From the NCBI GenBank assembly GCA_947378095.1, contig CANCIL010000006.1, positions 1 to 41,048 on the forward strand: DNA of 41,048 nt, read 5' to 3'. Positions within the stretch are counted from its first letter, which is position 1. Every line of letters starts with the position of its first letter. The notes below the pieces were generated by a model. It saw only the letters and a list, made by a program, of their open reading frames with translations. It was not told where the DNA came from and did not search any database. This document shows, piece after piece, positions 10,376-18,497 of the stretch. Position numbers and translations under genes: made by a program. The stretch is from Betaproteobacteria bacterium. Its GTDB lineage: Bacteria; Pseudomonadota; Gammaproteobacteria; Burkholderiales; Burkholderiaceae.

Positions 10376-10697
10376 AAGATTGACGCCAATTTAAACGAGT
10401 CGCTATGCCTGTTTTTTCATCCAAGTAAACATGCACCTGAATACTCGGCTTTTGCTTGCTAGAAATCAGCCAAATATTTTTTCCAACCGATTGGATAAAA
10501 CAATTATTTTCAGTCAACACTGTAATTTGAGAAATATTCTGCTCGCACTCTATGACGGATTTTTCAGCTGCGACAAAATTACGGTGTGAAACTCTCATGG
10601 TACTTGTCTCAATTATGCTCAATGCCGTCATCCGCTCCAAATAGGCAATTAAAGAAGATACCAATATCAAGAGAGACAAGACCCAGGCTAAGATCAC
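10368..10697 (-). CDS. hypothetical membrane-anchored protein, PilX position in minor pilin cluster
   Basis: GTG start overlapping the preceding stop (GTGA); N-terminal hydrophobic helix ILAWVLSLLILVSSLIAYLERM; flanked by pseudopilin genes. Confidence 0.55.
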   Translation of the reverse strand: MILAWVLSLLILVSSLIAYLERMTALSIIETSTMRVSHRNFVAAEKSVIECEQNISQITVLTENNCFIQSVGKNIWLISSKQKPSIQVHVYLDEKTGIATRLNWRQSFE

Positions 10698-11335
10698 AGT
10701 AGGTTCCGGGTTGAGAAAGTGCGCTCGAGATCTACATGCAACGAACGGCCATCGGTCATCTGCAGCTGAACCCGATAGCGCTTTTGCGCCGCGCCTCCTA
10801 CAGCATGAGATGACCCCATCTCCTCGATCCTGAAGACATTAACACCATTCATCAGCGTCGTATTTTGTATACGCCCTTGACGATCGAGTGACTGGCATAT
10901 CAAAGATCCTCCATTCACTTTTACGCCCTTAGGGACGCCTGCTTGACGCTCTACTAAAAAACCCTGGTAAGCCAGCTGATGTTTTGTACGATCAGAAGTA
11001 ATGGCATTGCCGATGCAATCTAAATCGGTTTGACCAGAAAGACCATGATGTGTTCTTAAAAAGTCTGAACCACGATAACCCGATTGTTTCTCAATGAGGA
11101 TGGACTGTTTAGCATTGGCTTTTTTACTACCAGCAGCAGACGAACTGATATTGCGATAACCCGCCATTCGAATGGCACGCCCAACAAGTTCGAGCGCCCT
11201 ATCGCCATCCGCTATGAGTGCCTGTGTTTTCTCATACTGAATTTGTATGGCCGCCAAATCTGCGCTTGTTTTTAAGAGGGGGTTGAGGAGCACTAGGCAC
11301 AGTGCGAGGCCGACCAAGCACTCGAGTAGATTCAT
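10694..11335 (-). CDS. PilW-like minor pilin
   Basis: MNLLECLVGLALCLVLLNPLLKTSADL pilin-like helix; PilW-like size and position. Confidence 0.65.
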   Translation of the reverse strand: MNLLECLVGLALCLVLLNPLLKTSADLAAIQIQYEKTQALIADGDRALELVGRAIRMAGYRNISSSAAGSKKANAKQSILIEKQSGYRGSDFLRTHHGLSGQTDLDCIGNAITSDRTKHQLAYQGFLVERQAGVPKGVKVNGGSLICQSLDRQGRIQNTTLMNGVNVFRIEEMGSSHAVGGAAQKRYRVQLQMTDGRSLHVDLERTFSTRNLL

Positions 11336-11603
11336 GTTTTACAGATCCATGATGATTGGATCTAGCATGCTCGCTAAGTTCAAAAACATCTGATTCCTTT
11401 CTCAGTTGTACTTTTTCGGCTTGCAGCTTGTTCTGGCGCAGGGCTAAACCTTGATAGATCTGGACCATTGCCATCCAAACCCCCACAATCAGGCTCATCG
11501 CAATCAGGGCCTCAAGCAAAATAAAGCCTTGTTGCATCTCTTTTTTATGGGCGACACCCATGGGTGATTGTGATTTTGGAAAATAGCGGTCCAGCAAGGG
11601 CAT
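11232..11603 (-). CDS. PilV-like minor pilin
   Basis: MQQGFILLEALIAMSLIVGVWMA: prepilin peptidase site G/F with E5. True start may be an internal Met at 11561 or 11537. Confidence 0.65.
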   Translation of the reverse strand: MPLLDRYFPKSQSPMGVAHKKEMQQGFILLEALIAMSLIVGVWMAMVQIYQGLALRQNKLQAEKVQLRKESDVFELSEHARSNHHGSVKHESTRVLGRPRTVPSAPQPPLKNKRRFGGHTNSV

Positions 11604-11725
11604 GCCTCATTTTCTAGATACATTCAGCCTTCTAAAACACCCCTGAGAGGCTCTTCCTGTCAGAAAGTTGGGGTATTGCTGTAAGAGATCACCGTAATTG
11701 CCTCATCAGCTTAAAATAGAGGGCT

Positions 11726-12871
11726 ATGCCAAATAAACTTGCCCCTACCGAAGAAATCATTGCTGAGCTGCGTGCTGGGCGGATGGTAATTTTGGTTGAC
11801 GAGGAAGATCGTGAAAACGAAGGTGACTTAGTCCTAGCTGCTGATCACGTCACTGCTGAGGCCGTTAATTTCATGGCCAAATACGGTCGTGGATTGATTT
11901 GCCTCACTCTGACACGAGAGCGTTGCCAACAATTAAATCTCCCTCTCATGGTGCGCGACAACGGTACATCTATGGGTACGAATTTCACTGTCTCGATTGA
12001 AGCTGCGACCGGAGTAACTACCGGCATTTCTGCAGCAGATCGCGCGCTGACAATTCAAACTGCAGTAGCGCCTAATGCAAAACCAAGCGATCTCGTGCAA
12101 CCAGGCCACGTCTTTCCATTGATGGCACAACCCGGTGGCGTATTAATTCGTTCAGGCCACACTGAAGCAGGCTGTGATCTAGCAGCCATGGCTGGTTGCT
12201 CGCCTACTTCCGTAATTTGTGAAATCATGAAAGATGATGGCAGCATGGCCCGTCTTCCTGATTTGTTGGAATTTGCCCAAGAGCATCAACTGAAGATTGG
12301 CAGCATTGCCGACCTCATTCAATATCGCAGCCAACATGAAAGTATCGTGGTGCGCGAAGGTGAACGTGAATTTACAACGCCTTGGGGTAAATTCCAGGGT
12401 GTTATTTATCGCGACAAACCCAGCTCATGTATTCATATTGCGCTTGTCCATGGCAAGCCTACTGAAGATCAAGAAACCCTAGTGCGCGTTCATGAGCCCG
12501 TCACTGTCTTGGATTTCTTAGAAGCCAAAGTCAGCACGCATTCATGGCCACTGGCTCAAGCTCTGCAACAAATTGCCAGCTCTAAGGCAGGAGTTGCAGT
12601 ACTGTTGAATGCTTCTGGTATCGCTGCTCCGAGTGATGGCGACTGGTTAGCCCAGTTTCAAAAACTGAATGTCAACAAGACTGAAGACTCAACACCATTA
12701 GCACGCAAAACGGATTTCAGAAGTTATGGCATTGGCGCACAAATTCTCAAAGATATCGGTGTTGGCAAAATGCGTTTACTTGCTAACCCCAACCCCGTAC
12801 CAAGTCTTTCTGGCTACAAACTAGAAGTCACTGGTTATGCCCCCTATACCGCTCCTCATTTAGAAAAATAA
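11726..12871 (+). CDS. ribB: 3,4-dihydroxy-2-butanone-4-phosphate synthase with degenerate GTP cyclohydrolase II domain (RibBA-like/RibBX)
   Basis: RibB domain [32 protein letters not shown]-terminal half keeps [17 protein letters not shown] but lacks RibA zinc Cys and QEGRGIG motifs. Confidence 0.92.
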   Translation: MPNKLAPTEEIIAELRAGRMVILVDEEDRENEGDLVLAADHVTAEAVNFMAKYGRGLICLTLTRERCQQLNLPLMVRDNGTSMGTNFTVSIEAATGVTTGISAADRALTIQTAVAPNAKPSDLVQPGHVFPLMAQPGGVLIRSGHTEAGCDLAAMAGCSPTSVICEIMKDDGSMARLPDLLEFAQEHQLKIGSIADLIQYRSQHESIVVREGEREFTTPWGKFQGVIYRDKPSSCIHIALVHGKPTEDQETLVRVHEPVTVLDFLEAKVSTHSWPLAQALQQIASSKAGVAVLLNASGIAAPSDGDWLAQFQKLNVNKTEDSTPLARKTDFRSYGIGAQILKDIGVGKMRLLANPNPVPSLSGYKLEVTGYAPYTAPHLEK

Positions 12872-12876
12872 ACATC

Positions 12877-13389
12877 ATGACTAGCTCGAATAATGACTTT
12901 GTTGGCGTCTTAGCAGCCGATCTAAATGGACAAGATTTACGCATTGGCATTGTGCAAGCGCGTTTTAATGAGGATCACTGCGTAGCGCTCACCAACGCAT
13001 GCATTACTGAACTCTTGGCGCTAGGCGTTGCACAGGAAGACATCAAACTCGTGACCGTTCCTGGGGCATTAGAAATTCCTTTTGCATTACAGAAGTTGGT
13101 TGAGACTGGGGAATTTGATGGCCTCGTTGCACTTGGTGCAGTGATCCGCGGAGAAACCTATCACTTTGAATTGGTTTCTAATGAATCTGCCGCAGGCATT
13201 ACGCGCATCTGCCTAGAATCTGGCCTGCCCATTGCGAATGGCATACTGACTTGCGATACTGATGAGCAAGCACAAGTCCGCGTTGATGTTAAAGGTGCTG
13301 ATTGCGCTAAAGCAGTAGTAGAAATGGCTAACTTGGCTTTAGCATTGACTCCTGATCTCGATATTGAGATTAACTCTAGCGAAGAGTAA
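12877..13389 (+). CDS. ribH: 6,7-dimethyl-8-ribityllumazine synthase
   Basis: [36 protein letters not shown] motifs. Confidence 0.96.
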   Translation: MTSSNNDFVGVLAADLNGQDLRIGIVQARFNEDHCVALTNACITELLALGVAQEDIKLVTVPGALEIPFALQKLVETGEFDGLVALGAVIRGETYHFELVSNESAAGITRICLESGLPIANGILTCDTDEQAQVRVDVKGADCAKAVVEMANLALALTPDLDIEINSSEE

Positions 13390-13397
13390 TCACGAAC

Positions 13398-13910
13398 ATG
13401 TCTAAATCCGGCGCCACCCCTCCAAATAACCTAGTACTAAAAGACGGCAAGCCCAGCGCACCGAAGCGCTCCCTCACCCCACGTCGTCGTGCTCGTGAGT
13501 ACGCACTTCAAGGGGTGTATCAAAGCCTAGTAATGCGTCGTGCGGGTAGCCTTCCTAATAAGGCGGCTATTGCCAAGCAATTAGCAGAAGATCCTGCGTT
13601 CCGTCGATGCCAGCTTGAGCTCTTCCAAGGAATTTTTGAAGGCGTATTAGATCGCACAGATGAATTTGAGGCCATCATCACTCCGGCTCTCGATCGTCCG
13701 ATCAATGAACTTTCACCAGTGGAACACGCTGCCCTACTCATTGGCACCTATGAATTGGCTGCCGACTTGTCCGTACCTTATAAAGTGGCAATCAACGAAG
13801 CGGTAGAGTTAGCTAAAACCTTTGGCGGCACAGATGGTCATAAATACGTTAACGGCGTATTAGATCTCTTAGCTCAAAAACTACGCAGTATAGAAATTCA
13901 AGCTGGTTAA
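13398..13910 (+). CDS. nusB: transcription antitermination protein NusB
   Basis: RRRAREYALQGVYQ and NEAVELAKTFGGTDGHKYVNGVLDLLA; downstream of ribH. Confidence 0.95.
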   Translation: MSKSGATPPNNLVLKDGKPSAPKRSLTPRRRAREYALQGVYQSLVMRRAGSLPNKAAIAKQLAEDPAFRRCQLELFQGIFEGVLDRTDEFEAIITPALDRPINELSPVEHAALLIGTYELAADLSVPYKVAINEAVELAKTFGGTDGHKYVNGVLDLLAQKLRSIEIQAG

Positions 13911-13915
13911 GCCCT

Positions 13916-14323
13916 TTAGAGCACTTCTACCGTTTGATTTTTAGTATCAATTCGTAATTTAGCGCCACTGGTAATTGCCTGGGTAATATCGCAGTCAAAA
14001 CCACTTAACATTGGAATACCTGCATGTGCAGCACCTTGTGCCAGGATGGGATTAACAGCGTTGAAAATAATCGCTGCAGGGCAAAGATTTCGCGATTTCA
14101 TTTCATATAACATCCAGGCACTTGCTACCCCACCCTTTGCCGCATCTAAAACTAGAATCTTGTCTTGATAGGATTGGCCAAACAGTTTATGGGCTGGTCT
14201 AGAAAAAACACCCTTAAGACGATCCAAATCGTAGCGAGCTGAAAATCCATCAGCAGCACTTAAACATACGCCCTCGATGTTTTCACCTTGCGCATGTTTT
14301 GCTTTAAATATTTTTCCGCTCAA
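13916..14323 (-). CDS. aconitase X swivel domain protein (DUF126; small subunit)
   Basis: 135 aa with DUF126-like LVLDAAKGGVASAWMLYEM...NPILAQGAAHAGIPML; 4-nt overlap with the catalytic subunit gene. Confidence 0.88.
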   Translation of the reverse strand: MSGKIFKAKHAQGENIEGVCLSAADGFSARYDLDRLKGVFSRPAHKLFGQSYQDKILVLDAAKGGVASAWMLYEMKSRNLCPAAIIFNAVNPILAQGAAHAGIPMLSGFDCDITQAITSGAKLRIDTKNQTVEVL

Positions 14324-15552
14324 TTTAATCTCCCCGTTACTGCTGCATTAACGCAATCTTCCATAGAGGCCAACATAGGCGTGTAGCCATAGCCACCCAA
14401 AATATTCACGATCTTTGCGCTATTAGTTGCTAATACTTTCCAACCATTGGCCTCGGCAATTTCTCTAGCGTAAGATTGATAAAAACACATCCCAGAAAAT
14501 ACTGTCCCGCCTGCATCCTCAATCTTTGCGGTATATCCCATTCGATCTGAGTCAGGCTTAACTTGCGGGCTTGTCATAGCCAATAAGGGCTTAATAAATT
14601 TTTTGCCATCACATAACTCTGCAATACTTTTCATTTCCATCAAACTGAGTTGAGGAGCAGAAAAAACAATGACATCGACTTCTTCAGCAATGCGATAGGA
14701 GTTTTGTAAACCCATTACTTCTTCTTTAGTTATTTGGATTTCAGGAAGATGTAAGTATTCCAAATCTCGGGCGTGCAGTGCCTCAGGCGTAATTCCTAAT
14801 ATATGAAATAACGCAGAAGAACCAAAGCTTGCCATTGCAGCGCCAAAGTGTTTCATAGCATCAGAGCCTGGATGGCCCTCAATTCCTTCTAGAACCGGAA
14901 CTGCCCAATAGTTACCAGATTTTTTTCCGATCAAACCACCTAAAGCACCCCATTCATTCAGAGTCTGGGGAGTCCAAGTGGTTCTGAAGCGATGTGTGGG
15001 CTTGCGATGTTCATCCAAGTGATACCCATATCTCGGCGTCCGACCAGTAAGGCCAGCTGCTAAAGCCGAGGGCCCGCCCTCAAAATTAGATCTTGCGCCA
15101 CAAATACTATTTGAGTAAATGACAACACCAGTATCGCCAAACGCTAAATGCTCGCCAAAGATAGGCGCCATAATGGTTTGGTAATTGATACAAGTATCGG
15201 TCATTGATACCCCCATCTTTACAAACGCATCTATGGCACGTCTTTCAAGCTCTAGCATTTTTTCAGTCTGACCAAGCTGATTGGCTTTTGTAAAGTCGGT
15301 ACCCCTTGGATCGGTAATGGTCGGTATGCGTACAAGGCGATCTTGCAATGCATTTTTAGCCAAGCCTTCGAGCCACTCAACCCCCGACTCACCTAAACTC
15401 TCAGTATCCGCCATGATATGGGCCTGAGACACTGGCACTAAATCATGGGCACCAAAAAATTCGCCGACTTTAATTTGATGCTCAATTGCATTTTTTCTGA
15501 CTGGACCAAACTCTCCAGCGAGCATTGCTTTTTCTTCTTCGTTTAGCTTCAT
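14320..15552 (-). CDS. aconitase X catalytic domain protein (DUF521; large subunit)
   Basis: 410 aa; YSNSICGARSNFEGGPSALAAGLTGRTPRYGYH typical of AcnX catalytic subunits. Confidence 0.9.
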   Translation of the reverse strand: MKLNEEEKAMLAGEFGPVRKNAIEHQIKVGEFFGAHDLVPVSQAHIMADTESLGESGVEWLEGLAKNALQDRLVRIPTITDPRGTDFTKANQLGQTEKMLELERRAIDAFVKMGVSMTDTCINYQTIMAPIFGEHLAFGDTGVVIYSNSICGARSNFEGGPSALAAGLTGRTPRYGYHLDEHRKPTHRFRTTWTPQTLNEWGALGGLIGKKSGNYWAVPVLEGIEGHPGSDAMKHFGAAMASFGSSALFHILGITPEALHARDLEYLHLPEIQITKEEVMGLQNSYRIAEEVDVIVFSAPQLSLMEMKSIAELCDGKKFIKPLLAMTSPQVKPDSDRMGYTAKIEDAGGTVFSGMCFYQSYAREIAEANGWKVLATNSAKIVNILGGYGYTPMLASMEDCVNAAVTGRLN

Positions 15553-15571
15553 ATTGTTCTCTTGTAATTCG

Positions 15572-16555
15572 TTAATCTATTGTTGCGCCGGAATCTCGAA
15601 CCACTCTTGCCCATTTAGCTATCTCGCTAGTCTGGAAATTAGCTAGGCTTTCTTTAAAATCCGTATTTGGTTGAACACCTAAGTTCCCAAGTCGCTCTTT
15701 AAAAGCTGCAGACTGGGCCACACCCTCCGTATTGGATCTCAACTTTTTAGTAATCGACTCAGGTAATTTGGCTGGAGCAAATACAGCCCACCAAGCAGTA
15801 GATTCAAATTGTGGATAACCTGATTCAGCAACTGTAGGTACGTTAGGCAGTAAAGGAGACCGTGTCTTACTGGTTACGGCCAAGGGGCGTAATTTGCCAG
15901 AAGTAATATGAGGCAAGACTGACTGAATTGGATCAAAAACGAGGGGTATTTGCCCACCGATTAAATCAGTCACAGCAGGAGCACTTCCTTTGTAAGGAAT
16001 GTGCTTGAATTTAACTTGGGCTACTGACTCAAATAAAGCTGCAGTTAAATGTCCTGGGGTACCGTTACCTGCAGTGCCATAAGCAATCGTATCCGGCTTA
16101 GCACGGGCATCTGCAATTAATTCAGAAAGTGTCTTAATACGGTCATTTGAATTCACTGCAATTACGACTGGAGCCGATGCGACGAGGGCAATGGGTGTGA
16201 AATCTCTAGTCATATCGTATGGCAGTTGCTTATATAAACTTCCATTAATGGCATTAGTACCCACCGTTCCCATCAACAAGGTATAACCATCTGGAGCCGC
16301 TTTGGCAACGAGATCAGCGCCAATCGATCCTCCTGCTCCGCCTTTATTTTCAATCACGATCTGTTCTTTAAGACGCTCCTCCAAAAGAACAGATAAAGGC
16401 CTAGCAACAATGTCTGTTGGACCACCAGGAGGAAATGGAACAATTAATCGGATGGGCTTATTGGGATAATTTTGAGAAGCGGCATTAGAAGATATGAGGA
16501 AGGCGCCCATCAACAATAGAAAGTATTTGCAGTGCTTAGCATTCAAAAGATTCAT
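15572..16555 (-). CDS. tripartite tricarboxylate transporter (Bug-family) substrate-binding protein
   Basis: Signal peptide then YPNKPIRLIVPFPPGGPTDIVAR...PDGYTLLMGT, typical of Bug/TctC family. Confidence 0.93.
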   Translation of the reverse strand: MNLLNAKHCKYFLLLMGAFLISSNAASQNYPNKPIRLIVPFPPGGPTDIVARPLSVLLEERLKEQIVIENKGGAGGSIGADLVAKAAPDGYTLLMGTVGTNAINGSLYKQLPYDMTRDFTPIALVASAPVVIAVNSNDRIKTLSELIADARAKPDTIAYGTAGNGTPGHLTAALFESVAQVKFKHIPYKGSAPAVTDLIGGQIPLVFDPIQSVLPHITSGKLRPLAVTSKTRSPLLPNVPTVAESGYPQFESTAWWAVFAPAKLPESITKKLRSNTEGVAQSAAFKERLGNLGVQPNTDFKESLANFQTSEIAKWARVVRDSGATID

Positions 16556-16651
16556 GTCACCTAACCTTTATTTCAAGTTCATAACTTACTCTAAATCATC
16601 AAACATATAATGTATATTTATATTAATTTAATTTATATATAAGCTTATGTT

Positions 16652-17602
16652 ATGAATATCAAACAGATTGACTTGCGATTGCTACGCAGTTTTCTAACAG
16701 TTGCTCGTACCGGCAACTTTGTGAGGGCCTCCGAGGCCCTCAGCATTACCCAATCGGCCCTCTCGCAACAAATGAAAGAACTCGCCGGGCATCTTGATCT
16801 ACCCCTATTCGAGAAAAGGGGCCGCAGTCTCATTTTGACTAAATTTGGCAACGGGCTACTCTTAAAAATTGAACCCTTGCTGGGGCAAATTGAAGAGGCG
16901 CTAATGCAGAGTCTTGACGATAGCCGAAACATCATTGGAACCTTGCGTGTTGGCGCCACAAACACCTACTCGAAGACCATTGCGCTTCCGACCTGCATGG
17001 AACTACTCAAAGAGTATCCGAGCCTCAAAATAGAACTCCAAGAGTTACCAGCCCAGAAAGTCTTAACTGAACTCATGGAGGGAACCATTGATGTCGCCAT
17101 CATCCCCCAAGACTATCAATTTCCTGATCTCGAATGGAAAAGCCTCATTACAGAACAATTTTCAGTCATTGGAAATTCAAGGGTGATTGATAGATTACCG
17201 AACACCATCAGCCTCAAAAATCTTGCAAAATTCGAACTTGCAGCCCTCAACCGACAATTTTTAATGCGCCAAAAAATAGATGCTCAAGCACGCAAAGAGA
17301 ATATCTCTTTAGAGATTCGCATGGAAGTTTCTAGCATGGGAGATCTCTTGGAAATAGCAAAATCTGGGCAGCTATTAGCCCTTGGGAGTTCAATCGCCTT
17401 ATTAAAAGATAAGCAGCTAAGGTCTAAAGAGATTAAAGGTGAGTTGTTAATCAGAACTGCTGCTGTTTGCTGGAGAAAAACTAAATTTGTTAATAGCGCA
17501 ATGATGGCGTTTCAGGAAAAAGCGCAAGAAATATCGAGTTCACTGGAATCTGAGATGAAGAAAAGGAAACGTCATCCTAAGTCATTGGCTTCATTTCCTT
17601 AA
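16652..17602 (+). CDS. LysR-family transcriptional regulator
   Basis: N-terminal wHTH LLRSFLTVARTGNFVRASEALSITQSALSQQMKELAGHLDLPLFEKRGR; divergent from Bug gene. Confidence 0.95.
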   Translation: MNIKQIDLRLLRSFLTVARTGNFVRASEALSITQSALSQQMKELAGHLDLPLFEKRGRSLILTKFGNGLLLKIEPLLGQIEEALMQSLDDSRNIIGTLRVGATNTYSKTIALPTCMELLKEYPSLKIELQELPAQKVLTELMEGTIDVAIIPQDYQFPDLEWKSLITEQFSVIGNSRVIDRLPNTISLKNLAKFELAALNRQFLMRQKIDAQARKENISLEIRMEVSSMGDLLEIAKSGQLLALGSSIALLKDKQLRSKEIKGELLIRTAAVCWRKTKFVNSAMMAFQEKAQEISSSLESEMKKRKRHPKSLASFP

Positions 17603-17656
17603 ACAATAAAGTTTTGTTGCGCCGCAAGACTATATTTTATGCATAAGCAATTCTTA

Positions 17657-17681
17657 TAATAATATTAAAGAAATATTATTA
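17657..17681. repeat. perfect AT-rich inverted repeat between lysR and rraA-like gene
   Basis: TAATAATAT-taaagaa-ATATTATTA, 9-bp arms. Confidence 0.8.
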
Positions 17682-17693
17682 ATCATAAAGTCT

Positions 17694-17745
17694 CATTTTT
17701 GCTATAGTTAATTTTTAGCTAATAGCACTTCGCATTTTTGCTATA
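17694..17745. promoter_or_regulatory. putative operator: 13-bp direct repeats catttttgctata with an intervening inverted GCTAT copy
   Basis: catttttgctata at 17694-17706 and 17733-17745, with ATAGC (reverse complement of GCTAT) at 17722-17726. Confidence 0.5.
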
Positions 17746-17773
17746 AAAATTCTTTCTGAGAGACCGGGACACC

Positions 17774-18475
17774 ATGAATCATGACGATGCATTATTAGAT
17801 TATCTAGCTCAATTCGACACGCCTACAATCTGTAATGCATTGGAATTAATTGATCCCTCTTATAGAACAAATGGATTTACTACTGAACCATTGCAATGCA
17901 TCTATCCAGAACTACCTTCAATCGTAGGCTACGCAAAAACTGGTACTGTTAGCGCGATTGCACCATCTAAAAAAAGTGCTGCTGAACAATTAGAAAATCG
18001 CATCAATTGGTATAAGTATGTCGATCAAAATCCTAAACCGAGCATTGTTGTATTACAGGATATTGATGGGGAAAGGGCTGGTTTTGGAGCCTTCTGGGGT
18101 GAAGTGAACTCCCATGTGCACCGTGGTTTAGGGGCAAAAGGCGTTATCACCAATGGCTCCATTAGAGATATCCAAATGAATGCCGCTGGTTTTCAAATGC
18201 TTGCGGGCAGCGTAATGCCAAGTCATGCTCATGTGCACATAGTCGATATTGCTTGTAACGTCACTGTTGCTGGCCTCAGCATTCAATCAGGCGATTTAAT
18301 TCATGCAGATCGTCATGGAGCTGTCATGATTCCCCATGATGCGGCAATGAAAATTAAAGAAAAAATTGAGTTGATCGCCAGAAAAGAAGAGGTGATCATC
18401 GGCGCAGCTAAAAAACCAGGGTTTAATTGGGAAATACTTAGCGAGTCAATCAAAAAAACATTAGACATCCATTAA
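17774..18475 (+). CDS. RraA-family protein (4-hydroxy-4-methyl-2-oxoglutarate aldolase-like)
   Basis: GLGAKGVITNGSIRDIQ...SGDLIHADRHGAVMIP conserved RraA/HMG aldolase-like motifs. Confidence 0.9.
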   Translation: MNHDDALLDYLAQFDTPTICNALELIDPSYRTNGFTTEPLQCIYPELPSIVGYAKTGTVSAIAPSKKSAAEQLENRINWYKYVDQNPKPSIVVLQDIDGERAGFGAFWGEVNSHVHRGLGAKGVITNGSIRDIQMNAAGFQMLAGSVMPSHAHVHIVDIACNVTVAGLSIQSGDLIHADRHGAVMIPHDAAMKIKEKIELIARKEEVIIGAAKKPGFNWEILSESIKKTLDIH

Positions 18476-18497
18476 TTTCACTTAAGGACGAGTGCAA

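Noticed and set aside
11604-11725. FMN riboswitch upstream of ribBX
   Set aside because: Did not find the conserved FMN riboswitch segments; only a simple hairpin is visible.
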